Shown: positions 26,901-38,900 of the stretch, piece by piece
How the letters are laid out: each line of letters begins with the position of its first letter
Numbering within the stretch: position 1 is the stretch's first letter
Program-made: the position numbers and the translations under genes
The notes under the pieces: model-generated
Databases searched by the model: none
What the model saw: only the letters and a program-made list of their open reading frames with translations
Told to the model about the DNA's origin: nothing
Assembly (NCBI GenBank): GCA_015680685.1
Contig: MNCI01015530.1
Span: 478,159-542,158 of the forward strand
DNA length: 64,000 nucleotides
Reading direction: 5' to 3'
Source: Gnetum montanum
Lineage: Eukaryota > Streptophyta > Gnetopsida > Gnetales > Gnetaceae

Positions 26901-29900
26901 ACTCAATCGATCCTATCAGTGCCCCTTCAATGATTACTCCAAGTGAATTTACACCCCAAGATCTCCAAGTCAACCAGCTCATATTGACAAAGAAACTCGA
27001 TGCATGCCTCGACCCCTAATGGATCAACACAATCATGTCCAAATTTTTCCTACCAATAGAGCCGTTGGTTGAAATCCCCCAACAACATCCATCTGGCCAG
27101 ATTAGGGATGACCCTGGCCACCCGTCTGAGCTCCTATATCCGGATCTCCTAGTTCTGTGCCCCATAAAAATTTGTTATCCAGAGATCTACTTGTGGCACA
27201 TGGATAGTTTGACTCCAATCATAATCATCCACAAAACTAATTGGGATTTTGGCCAAAATGGCCAAATCTCCTACGTGTCCCCTGTTGGGCATCATCTGGG
27301 TTGTCCATCCATCCCAAATCAGCGACTTCCTTTCGGTCCTTTGGACCTTGGTTTCCTGTAAACAAACAACCTCGCAAACTACCTCCCTAACCATCGTTCG
27401 TAGGGTATTTCTTTTGTGCAGGGTACCCTAGCCCCAACAATTCTAGGTAAGGATCTTCATGGAGATGTAGACACACATCGGTGGTACACCTCCTGCAGCA
27501 TTCGCTACACCCCCAAATCCAGATCCCACTGTGTGAATTTATTACATGTTGTGATTTTATTGGGCCACCCAATCCTGCTATTTGGCCTGAGAACCACCGC
27601 TCCAAGCTATCCCTCCGCCTGCCTAGGCTGGATGTCCTGCATTTTTGGCTTTGCAGAGCCCCAACCGACTATAATCCACTTCCCCAACAAGGGTAATTCC
27701 ATCGCTGATTTAGGGATTGGCAAAAAAAAATTGAGCCTATGTTTTTTCCCTTTTGAGAAGGAGTCACCATTTTTAGATTATAAACCATTCAAAATGGCAT
27801 CTATACAATCTGAAGAGAGGGGCAAGAGAAGAACAACAGCCCCTAGAACTGCTTAGTGATGTTCAAAAGCAACAAAAGTAGCAACCTCCTAGAATTGTTT
27901 GGATTGTTCTTCCCATTGCATGTGCTCCTTGGCTCCCCTAGCCCCATGAGGATGTAGCTTGCCCACCGTTTTCCAAATGAATCAGCGCAAGGCATGCCAA
28001 GCAATATTGCAATTAACATCCATGATGATGCAATGGCAACACCCTATTTGCAACCAACAACACACATTTGACTCATGCGCATCATCTTGGCTTTGTTTCA
28101 TGTGTTGTTCTTCCAACAGGTCTCTGTCCTACTATTCCTCCTCTTCTTTAGCCCTTCTTTTTCACTCATGCTCTTCCTTGTGCATCTCCTCTTTTATTTG
28201 CTCATGCAAGGCATCCTCCAATTCGCTCCTGATAACAGCCTCATTGAGGTCCTACTACACTTTTCCTCCTTGACAACCTCCATGAGACGTCGTTCTTCCT
28301 GCTTGACATGCAGTTGTTGCTCCTATTCTTGCTTTTGCAACTCTACCTCCCAAGCAACCATTTACTCCACATGCACCCTGCCCAACACTTTCACAGTAAC
28401 TCTAGCAAGGTTCTCCTCATATTTCACCTGCAGCTCCTGGTGGAGTGCTTTGGCAGCCTGCATGACTTGCTCATACACATTGGATGGCTGGTCAGTGACA
28501 AACTCCTACCAATCAGACCCAAACCCCTCCCCCAACCCACCCACAACACCAAGCACCATTGGCACCGATGATGAAGAAGCCCCTTCAACATTGTAGCACC
28601 ACTCATAGACAATCGTGAACGACAAAGGCCAAGTCGGAGGCTAATCAAGAAATTGAGCAACCCACCAAAGTGATGGCCTCTACACCCCTACGCAACAAGG
28701 TAAAATGGAATTTAGGGATGTTGACCTTGCAACCACGTCGTAGACACTTCAAGAAAGTGAAGTGTACCCCTTGCAACTTCCACATGTTACCAAACTGCAT
28801 GAAATACCGGTCCACCAACTCTACCGTGTCCTGCCAAAGCTAAGGTAGCATAGACTTCGAAACCTGACCACTACCTATCTTGGGCACCTGCCCATTGAAG
28901 AAAGCCTCCACATCCTGCAACCCCTGACCCATGGGCAAGACCACCTCCCCATCCTCTGGCACCCCCAAATACCTTGCAATATCCACCTCAATCAAGAAGA
29001 TCTAGACTCCACAAAAAATAGTAGCAATCCACCATTTGTAGAAAGCGTCATCAACCAAGTCTGGATCCCCCACGAGCAAGGGTAGCAAGTAAGCCCAACC
29101 TACCCTCGTGACCATATCCCAAAGCACATGGTTGCCCTGGAAGCCCTCACAACAACCTCATACATAGGTGTCACACCCATTGTCGCAACTGCCCCTTTCC
29201 ACAGCCACAACCCAAGGAGCACAACTTGCACCAATGGTTAGAGCAACACTGACCTGAAAATGAGCTCATTTCAAACGCGCTAGAGACACCAAAGAATGGT
29301 AGCAACAGGTGCATCACCCTACAATCGCATTGGCGGCTAGATGACAGCAGCTCTCCAAACATTAGCAATGAAAGGGCAAAGAAACACAAAGTGGTGAATC
29401 GTTTCCACTGCGGTACAATAGAGGGGACAGGTGTCATTTAAATGTAGCCCCCGCTCCCATAGTAAAGACCTCATTGGCAACACACCTTGAAAAAGAAGCC
29501 AAACGAAGCATTTAATCTTCTCCAATAGGCGCCCTTTCCAAGCAACCCACCAACCAAGAACAGTAGGGTACTTATGCTTGATGATATCATGCAGCTACAT
29601 TCCTAAAATTTCCCATTGAGTCACATTATTCGCATGGCTGCAAAGGTTATGCCAAATGTGAGAGTCCCAGGCATCCACAACCCACGGCTAATATTTGTTT
29701 CTCAAAATCAGAACCCATTGAGCAGAGTACTCATCATGTTGCAAGAATCTATTTATGATTCCCTAATATCTCATTAGGATAGCATCATCAAACTTCAACA
29801 CCTCCAAACCCCCCATCAACTTTGTTCTAGCAACCTTCTCCAACAAACAAGGTGCATTCAGTCACCCCCTTTTCCTCCAAACTAGATAAAATTGCAAATG

Positions 29901-32900
29901 ATTTGATCCATTCTGTTAATTATTGCTTTTGGAGGGGTAGTAACAAAGGTAGCAATGGCAGATAGAACCAAGGTAGCCAAGATAATCTTACCTTTCCTAG
30001 TGAGAAAGTGCACAGTCCAGTGCCCCATGCACAGTTGAAGTTTTTGGATTAGCTTATTCCATAATGTTTTCCGGTTCCATGCATACATAGGCATTCCCAA
30101 GTAAGAGTCTTGTATCGTTCCCTACAGGATCCCAAGCTCTTGGCACACCTGATTTTTGATCCTCTAGTGTGGAAGAAGTGTATCACAAATTTCCCTTTGT
30201 TAAGCTCCAACCCCACCTCCTACGCCAGTCTATTAAGTGCCCCGTTCACTACGTACAGCTACAGGACAACAACCTGAGTAACCAAAATTGTGTCATTAGC
30301 ATACTGTTCAGTGATACAATTCACCCCTTCAATCTATAGCCCTTTGACCCCTTCCATCTCACAGTAGAGGTTCATGGCATCCATGACAATGATGAATAAG
30401 TATGGTGAGAGAGGATCCCCTTGACGAAGCCCTCTACCAAGGGAGGAAAACCACCATAGGCAACCATTGATATCAAAAGAATATGTCCTTGTGACTTGGA
30501 AATTGATGTATAAATTAACAAAATTGCGATGAATTCCCTTCCTAAGCATGATGTTCTTGAGGGCACTCTGATGGACAGTGTCATAGGCTTTGGTTATATC
30601 TAATTTGACACACATACGTGGGAACTTGACATGTTGAATAGAATGCATAACCTCCTACAGTAGATGAATTTGACCCTGTATAAATCTACCTTTGATGAAT
30701 CCCACCTATTGGGTGACAACCAAGGTTGGCATCAGTAGCTGTAGACGCCTGACTAGAATTTTTGTAAAGATTCTGAGAAGCATGTTACAAACCCCAATGG
30801 GCCTAAAGTGTTATGGATCCATTGGGTTACTGGTCTTTGGAATAAGCACTATTTTGGAACAACTGATCTCACGATGTACTTGCTACCATTTAAGCATGAG
30901 GTTGAAAGCATCTAGTATATTACCTCTGAGAATGTCAACGAATTCACAAAGGCCTTGGCACTTTTGAGCATTGCCATGGCCTTCAACAACTCCTACGGAG
31001 TAATGGGCACAAGAAGGCTTTGGTTATCTGCCTACCTAACCACTTTTTGGATTAGAACCAAAACGGGGGAGGGTTTCCCCTTCTTCCAAATACTGGACGA
31101 GTATCTCTACATTGCTTGGGCAATGTCCTTTGTATCATGAAGGACACACCCTTCATGAAGCAAGTTGTGAATCTTCTTTGCCTCATTGTTGGCTTTTGCA
31201 ATGGCAAAAAAGAAATGAGTATTCTTGTCTCCCTCCCTCAGCCACTTGACCCACAACCTCTGCATCCAGTATTAATCCTCTTCTTCCAACAGTTGTTGGA
31301 GTGCTACCAACAAACTATGCTCGTCTTCCACCAATGGTTCCCTAGCCTCCTACCTAGCCTGCACACCTAGCTTGCACATCCATCAACTTTTGTTGTAGCT
31401 CAATACAAGATGCCCTGAAGGAATATTTTTTAGATACTTTCATGGAATGTATCTTCTACTTGGGTCTAGCCATCCCATGTTTCAAAAAATCCCAAGGATC
31501 CATTTGAGAGGGATATTTTACCCAAATGTCAACAACCAAGGGGTGAATCTAGGTCTTTGTCAGCCATGATCTTTCAAATCTAAATGGGATAGATCCCTAC
31601 TTGTTCAATTTCCAAACCTTGCACACAATGGCACAGTGGTCAAACACCCTCCGTTCATGGCCCTAGACCAAAACCTCGTAGCTAAAAAGGATGTCCACAT
31701 TGACCCAAACCCTATCAATCCTTGACATAACCTGATCCAACCCTTTCCTGCTATTACTACATGTAAAAAGGCATCGCTTGATATCTAGGTCAATTAAGTC
31801 AAAGGTTTGAAGAAGTTGCTAACTTCCAGGCAAAGACTCAGTATCTCCCCTAGTCTTTTCCCACACATGGAGCCTCTGATTGAAAACCCCAATCAAAATC
31901 CAATTCCACTGGTCCAAAATGTAGCTAGCAATCTTTATCAGCTCATGCAGACACTCCCCCCCCCCCCCCCCCCCCCCCCCNGTTGGTGATCCATAGACCT
32001 AATGTGGACAAGAAGATGGTGATGCTCCAAGCTAAGGTGTCCACAATGTCAAAAGGCAAGCAGGATAGAGTTGCCAGCCTGCCCACCCTACCCTAACATT
32101 CCAAAAAATGGGCATGCCAACCATGCCAACATAGCACATTACATTCCCTAGTATGCATTTTAGTGTCCTGCAAGCGCACCACTGTACAATCTTCATCATG
32201 CACTAATTCTTTCAAAGTACTTCTCTTGTAGGAGGTACCTTGGCCCCTACAATTCGATGAGAGAATCTTCATGGTCTACCTGTAGACCATTTTTTGTAGA
32301 CCCCCTTGAGGGTTGCCTAAGAGCCCAAGTCAATATCATGTTATGTTTTACAATTTCATGTGTCCTAGCTGGTTGGATGCCCCTCTTTCCAAGATATTGT
32401 TGCAAACAAAAACCCCTACTTATCTGCCTATAGGTCCTTCTGGGTGACTTCCTCCATCCTAGGCAAGGTAGACCCCCACACCATCGACACCCAACCCCCT
32501 AAGGGAGGAAGCTCCCCAAGGCCACCACCCACCACCCACAACAAGGTGTGCTACAAGCCCCAACACCTTCAAGGCTCTTGAGGGGCCGAGTAATCCCACC
32601 GCAAGCAGGACTCAGGGGAGTGGACCCCCCCCCCCCAATTGGCCAACACCCAAATCATCATGACATAGCGAGTCTCCCACCTCTATGACGAATGGGACGC
32701 ATCCCTTCCTCCCCACCAACATCCAACCATCTACATCCACTTTTTGTTTTGGCTCAATTGCCTTGGGGTAGATCCAACATTCTGCAGCAACATGATTATT
32801 TTTGCCACAAATGGTACAAGGACCGATTACCTCATTCTAGGTCACCGCAAGCTTGTCAATCAGCACATTCTCACATCCAAAAGTGATTTTTTCCTCCTCA

Positions 32901-35900
32901 AAGGGTAGGTCCAAGATGACCTCCTGCACTAGATCTTTTGTGGAGTAACAACCATACGTAGAATCTAGCATACCCCATCCTCTCCTTCGACTCCATGAAC
33001 TTGTCAAAGGTAATGAATTCCCTAAAGAAACCTGCAAGGGTCTTCAAGAACTCCACAATCCAAAGCTCCCATAGCATCCCCAAGATTCGCGCCCACAAAG
33101 GAGCCCAAGAGAAAAGGTTAGGATCCTTGTGAACCCCTGAGGGCCAATGCATAAGGGCCAGCCCCCTAGCCCCAAAAACACCAAGGTCCTCCCATCAACA
33201 CCTAGTCCTGATCCTCCATCCACTAGAAAACAAATAGCAGCAAGTTCCCCACCAGAGACCTCACTTGCACATTACTCAACCCCTAGGATGCATTCACCCA
33301 TGCTTGACCAACTCCAGCCTAGGCCACACATCGGAGGATACCAACTTACCCACAAGGCTCAACTCCATTGTGTGCAGCCCCTTCAATGGCAGCCCCCGCA
33401 CTTGCAACCTCATGGTCCCTTCATTTCACAAGCAAGCATCGATTCCCCCATCTCTAGGATGCCAGCTTGCAAACCTCCCCTTTTTCCCACTATGGCCTAT
33501 TCCCTCTACTTCCTTCTCTGGCCCATCGCTATCCCCAAGGTGGAGGCCAGCCTTGCCCTCAAAGCTCCCATTCACATCCCATGTGTCACTCCTCTTCTCA
33601 CTCCCACCTGCTCTTGAATTCCCACCCATCACTCCTCCTGTGTGTGAGCCTATCTTTTGTTTTTATATAAAGCTTGTGTTTTTAAAATGGCAGAAAACTA
33701 CATCGTAATCAAGTTTTAAAAAAAGCCAAGTCATATAGATGAGGTAGGTAGTATTTGACTGTTTTTAACAAGTGATGTCATTTTTATATGCTAGACAATG
33801 TTCATAATATAGGTAATTCATTTGCAAATCCTTAGGACAGATTCATATATTAACCTTAGAGTTATATACTAGCCAATGGCACTTCAAATCTACAAATAAA
33901 AATTTTCAGATAGAATTATTAGTAGATATCATGATTAAGTACAACGATACATGAAATTAAACGTTCAATACTTCATTTGGCAACACTATCAATAAACATT
34001 GACTGAAATCAACAGGGATAATAATTGAATATACCGTATGTCTCAATTTTTCGCTTTGATGTCTAGCTTCAATAATTTCATCTTGTATCTAAATTAAACA
34101 TGAAATTCGCTTGTAAGACCAAAAAGCCAACAAGTAATGTTCTTCAAATTAATTGTTCAGGCAATGGAGTTTCATAAACTTACCTTCTCTGGATCCCTGT
34201 CTTTGAAAGCACTTGTTGATTTATGCCTCTTTGATTTTTCATTCATTTGCAACCTGGGCATGAACATGGGAAATTGATTATAGAAATTTTAAATAATTTC
34301 TGACATAGAAGTGCCTTCAAAAGCACTTTAAACTCTATTATGTTACCAAACATTCGGGTTAATTCAAATCACAAACAGTGGCAATAATTGGATCGTCACT
34401 TTTCATTACTTAAAACACACCAATCTGTTCTTTTTGGTGAAGGAGATGAAGAAACATCCCACTTTCGGCCTGAAGAACTCCCAGAGTAGCTCCTCCCTGA
34501 TTGATGGCATAGCAACAAACAATCAACACTTGAAAGAAATATAGTCATGTGAACCAAATAAGCATTTAGAACAAACAAATGGAAGGAATAATTAACCTCT
34601 TGGGGATCGTTCTCTTTCATAATGAGAATGAACGAATGATGAATGCAAAGCTGTAGAAGAATGTTTTTGCTCCCTAGGAGAAGAAACATGACGTCCAATG
34701 CTGTGCAAAACTTGGTATCAGATGCAACTGAACCCTCTAATTTATAGAAACAATATGTAATCCTCAACATTGGCAAGTTTATACTACAAAACAAATTGGT
34801 CATTCCTGCTTCTACAATTTATGATGCCTGCTTTCATGATACAAAGATGAAATCAAAACTGTGTCAAGTAGATTTTAGAAGAGTGTTGTCAGCCGATGAC
34901 TTACATGGGCATAACTTTCTATTCAGTTTTGTTAAATTCTCTTTCATACAGCAACCAATAAATATTTGAATAGGGAGGCAACTAGACTTCATATAAGCCT
35001 CATTAACTATTTTAAGATGGTCAAACTCACTGACTTTCCCTCACTATTAAACAGCCTTCATGTGATGATTCTGCATAAACAGTAAATTCAAATTGGCTAG
35101 AAACAGATGGGCATCCATCCAATGGTTGTCCTCAAAAGAATAAATTCAAAGAAAAATTTCATCTCATGAGAAATAAAAATTATGGAAACCTGCATCAGCT
35201 AAAGGAGTAAATTACAGCAATCCATGTGTCCATCAGAAATATCTTAGAAACCCAGAAGCATCAAAATGACAAATCCAACAATATTTAAGTTGTCTTGGCG
35301 GATTAAATCCAGCTGCAAACATCAGAGACTGACAAATTAGGAAGAATTTGGATATGAAACCTCAGCACCTTCAGAGAATAAACAACTTGCAGTTGTGCCA
35401 CAACAATAAGAAACTTCATAAACGACCTAAGCAGAACAAGTTGCAAAGCACTTGGATATAAAAGGCATTCAGAAAGACTGGTAAAACCCAAAGAAACAAA
35501 GTAAGCATGAAGAAGAAACGGGCCAATAAAAAAGGAAAAGCCTAAGAATGAACCTCCTCCAGCAGTAAAACACTCAAGTTGGATTAACATGGCAACTAAC
35601 CAAACCTTTTATAATCATGCAAGAATTTTACTTATTTAAAAAAAAAAAAACTATCCAGACTTCTTGTTCTGGGTCACTTCACAGGAATAAGGTTAATCGC
35701 TGGATTTTCTGATTATTGGTGTTTAATGCTCAAATACTCTTATGTCACTGCTCCTTTTTCAGTGTTACTTAATAGTAAAGCCCAAGTCAGAATTTACATC
35801 AGCAATGGCTTAAGCCAATGAGATCTTAAATGACCTTTTTTTTCATTACAGTTTCTGAAGCTTTAAGATGCGTGATAAAGAGAAAGCTAATAAATGAGAG

Positions 35901-38900
35901 ATTAAGGGATCACACCAGCTTATTATTTATCTTCACAAAAGCTGAAGGAAGATACATATAAAATATAGAGACCTACTGACTAGCTTTTTCTCAGGTCTCA
36001 CGATTAAGAATTACTATTGAGAAAGCACTTTGTTTCCTTTTCATCTTTCAAATAAAAGAAAACAAAATATTTCAAATGTTTTAAAATGTGAATGGATTAT
36101 CTTCCAAGGAAATATTTGGATATTCCATTACTTCTAGGAAGGAATTATTAAAAAAATCACGAATTGGAATAATAAATAGATTGGTGCAAAGGTTGGTTGG
36201 TTGGCATGGTAAGCATTGTAGTATGGCAGGAGGTTACATTTAATTTGAAACTATTTCTGTCCCACTATGGTTAGTGTCTTCCTTAGTGTCTTGCTTATGT
36301 AAGCTATTGCATCGTATTCCTCCACAAAACAACTAAAACATATCTAACTCCAATTCATTACAAATTTAACGTCAAGAAAATAACTCAATCTTCAAAAATG
36401 TCTATTAATGCATAAAAAAATTTGTCAACAAAGAAAAATCTACCAGTATAATGACATGACTAAATCAATTAAATAATCATGAAATGCATGGGACATGGAA
36501 ATAAGATTAGACACCAGCTAGCAACCCTAGGTGTATACAAGGATTAAAAAGTGAAAAGAACACTTGTTTCAGCTGCATGAAAGTTTTCGCCAATTAAAGA
36601 AGTTCAACAGAAAGCGTTAAGAAGAAGTGAAATATTTTGGATTTTTGTAATTACATGTTGCATAGACGTGTAAATAAACATTTTTAAAAAGACACAAAAT
36701 TGAACATTATATTTGGTGAAGTGGTACAAATACCAACTATTCAGTAATCATATTAGCATGTCAATGGCTCAGTGGTTGATCTGATGTGTAATTCAAAATT
36801 CAAACTACATTACTAAAACAACAAAATGTACGTCCATAAACCCACAGCAACAAATACGAAAACAGAGAATCAAAATATTTGAATATTATGTCTATTGTGT
36901 ATTATGCATGCGGCAATAATCTAGCTTAGAATTATAGATATCCTGTAGCAAGCTACGTGTAGTACCAACATTTTTCCTCTTTAGGTTTCCTCTACAACAA
37001 TGAGTAGAATAGCACAACATAACCATGAGAGCAAACGTGTGTATAGGAGTGGGCATGCAGAAGCATACATGTATTAATACATGTGAGAACATAAAAGGAT
37101 CAGTGAATCAAGAGGTATCATCAATAATGAATACAGCTAATAAGATTCTTCAAAGTTCTAGAAAATGCATGATAAGCAACTTGACCTTAGACTTGAAATG
37201 ACATGACATGATGCATAAATCTTCAAATAACTACCATATTCTTTCAAATCTGAGATCATACAATCTTATCTTAAGACTCAAAGCATTCAATTTGACATGA
37301 GGTTATAACTAATTTTAAAATAAATCATTCAAATCATAAAGAGATTTGTTATAGAACTCAAACAAGATCAGAAACACATAAGACATAGGAAAATCTGAAC
37401 ATCAAACCCTCAATTTCAACAATTCTTTAACTGCTTGAGGAGCTCATACAATCTTTCAAATTGTTGTTAATCACACAAATGTTAATCAACTTTCACAATA
37501 AGAAAATAAGACCACATTCATAGCCTGAGAAATGTGAATTTTCTTACGTGTTTGTAGATTCTCATATTTTTGTCCCATGCCAGACTTTTCTAACAAATGG
37601 CTCCCAATTGAGTTGTTAAAACTTGAAATACTAGGTTAAGTCTAGTTGGTTAGTTCTTGGTATTCCAGGATTGAATTGCTTTCAAGAATCATTAGTCAAG
37701 TAGATGGGTTGATATTGAGATTTTTTCAAAATGAGCAGAAGAGCAGGAGGCACTGGGCAAGCTTGTGGGGGTGTTGCGGGCGTTGGCAACGGCAACATGG
37801 ACCTGACAGATGGTGGGTTGGGGCAAGGGTCTCGAGGGGAGGAGCTCAGAGGATGGGTGATGGCCGAGGGGAGTGCGGAAGGCAACATGGCTGGGAACGC
37901 GAAGGGGCTGGCGGATGGGACTATTGTGCAGTCAAGCGAGGAGGAAGGTGTCGAGGCATACTCGTAGGAGGGCGGCACAATGCAACTAAAGGTAGGGCAT
38001 CTGCCGAAGGAGGCACTGCAAGGTCTGAGGCTTTGCCTGATGGGCAAGTTCGTGTCAAAGGGTGTGTGCCCTCGGATGGAGCTTGTTAGGCGTTGGGCTA
38101 GTGTGACATGGGGACTCAAGAACGTGTGGGTGCGAAATCTGGCAAACGATAGGTTGTTGTTTGTCTTCCAGATGAAGGAAGATAGGGAGCATGTGTTGTT
38201 GGGTGGACCATGGTTTTATGGGGCCTGGGATTTGGCTCTTGCACCATGGAGGCCCAGGGCCCATTGGGATGCGAATCTTTTCAATTGGGCGTCGGTGTGG
38301 GTGAGGATCTTGGATCTGCCCCTGGAGTTCTGGACACCAAGCTTTCTGAAGTTGCTGGCTAGACTGTTTGCAAAGTTTATAAAATTTGATGCCTTCACTG
38401 CCTCAATGAACAAGATGGGATATGCCCATTTCTGTGTCTAGAGGTCGCTAGGATCTGAGAACTACGTTAGTGAAGTGGCTTTGGGCATGGAGTCGAGGGA
38501 AGAGTAGATAAGGGTTCAATTCAAGAACTTGCTGGTGGTGAAACCAACGCAGAGAGAGGCATTGCCTGCTGCATGTGCGACTTGTGGGAAGGGGCATTTG
38601 ATAGTGGACTATCGGGTCCAACAGAAGGGACCACTGCCCCAATCACAAAAGGGTGAGTGGAACCTCATCAAAACTAAGGGCCGCATGATAAAGGCAGCAC
38701 CACTTGTGGGTCAGGAACATAAGGCTATGCCCAAGGTGCCAACTATGGGAGAAGGAGCGCTAGGACTAGTTACGAAGGCTAGGAAATTGTAGCTCGCGTG
38801 GGATCCGATTGTAGGGGAGAAGGAGTTAATGAAGGAGGTGGGGAAGAAGCTTGCAAAGGTTGCTCTGTTAGGGATGGAGGGGGATGGTTTTGCCATGCAG

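Larger units (their letters stand above)
23022..27735 (-). mobile_element. L1-type LINE A, 5'-truncated (intron 8)
   Basis: Minus-strand LINE with its poly(A) tail visible as a T run at 23022-23034. In LINE order: tail of ORF1 near 27550, endonuclease from about 27460 (VCLQETK intact near 27370), RT about 26320-25000 with an intact YADD box near 25465, zinc-binding and RVT-type C-terminus 24652-24182, the shared C-terminal domain 24181-23885, and a coiled-coil-like tail to about 23580. The right end stops within ORF1, either truncated or cut by LINE B. Same orientation as the host gene. Confidence 0.8.
27745..33650 (-). mobile_element. L1-type LINE B, near full length (intron 8)
   Basis: Minus-strand LINE of about 5.9 kb. 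ORF1 starts near 33632 (Gly-rich leader), with a DUF4283-like block 33152-32840 and a CCHC knuckle CTICGKNNHVAAEC near 32800. The endonuclease lies about 32280-31450, RT about 31400-29880, zinc-binding about 29525-29340, the C-terminal domain 28990-28690, and a coiled-coil tail to about 28000. The 3' end near 27750 is A-rich but has no clean poly(A). An N at 31981 follows a run of C. Same orientation as the host gene. Confidence 0.75.

Noticed and set aside
31957-31980. A run of about 24 C as a biological microsatellite
   Set aside because: It ends directly at an N and is probably a sequencing or gap-filling artefact.
34396-34803. A 135-codon minus-strand open frame across exons 4 and 5
   Set aside because: It runs through introns in a different frame from the spliced exons, and its residues outside the exons show no motif; the splice model explains the sequence better.
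35303-35590. A 95-codon hydrophobic ORF in intron 4
   Set aside because: No recognisable family, no upstream context, and ordinary intron composition; likely chance.
37682-38119. Long minus-strand ORF opposite LINE C ORF1
   Set aside because: It is the shadow of the plus-strand Gly-rich ORF1 leader, which has clear family motifs downstream.
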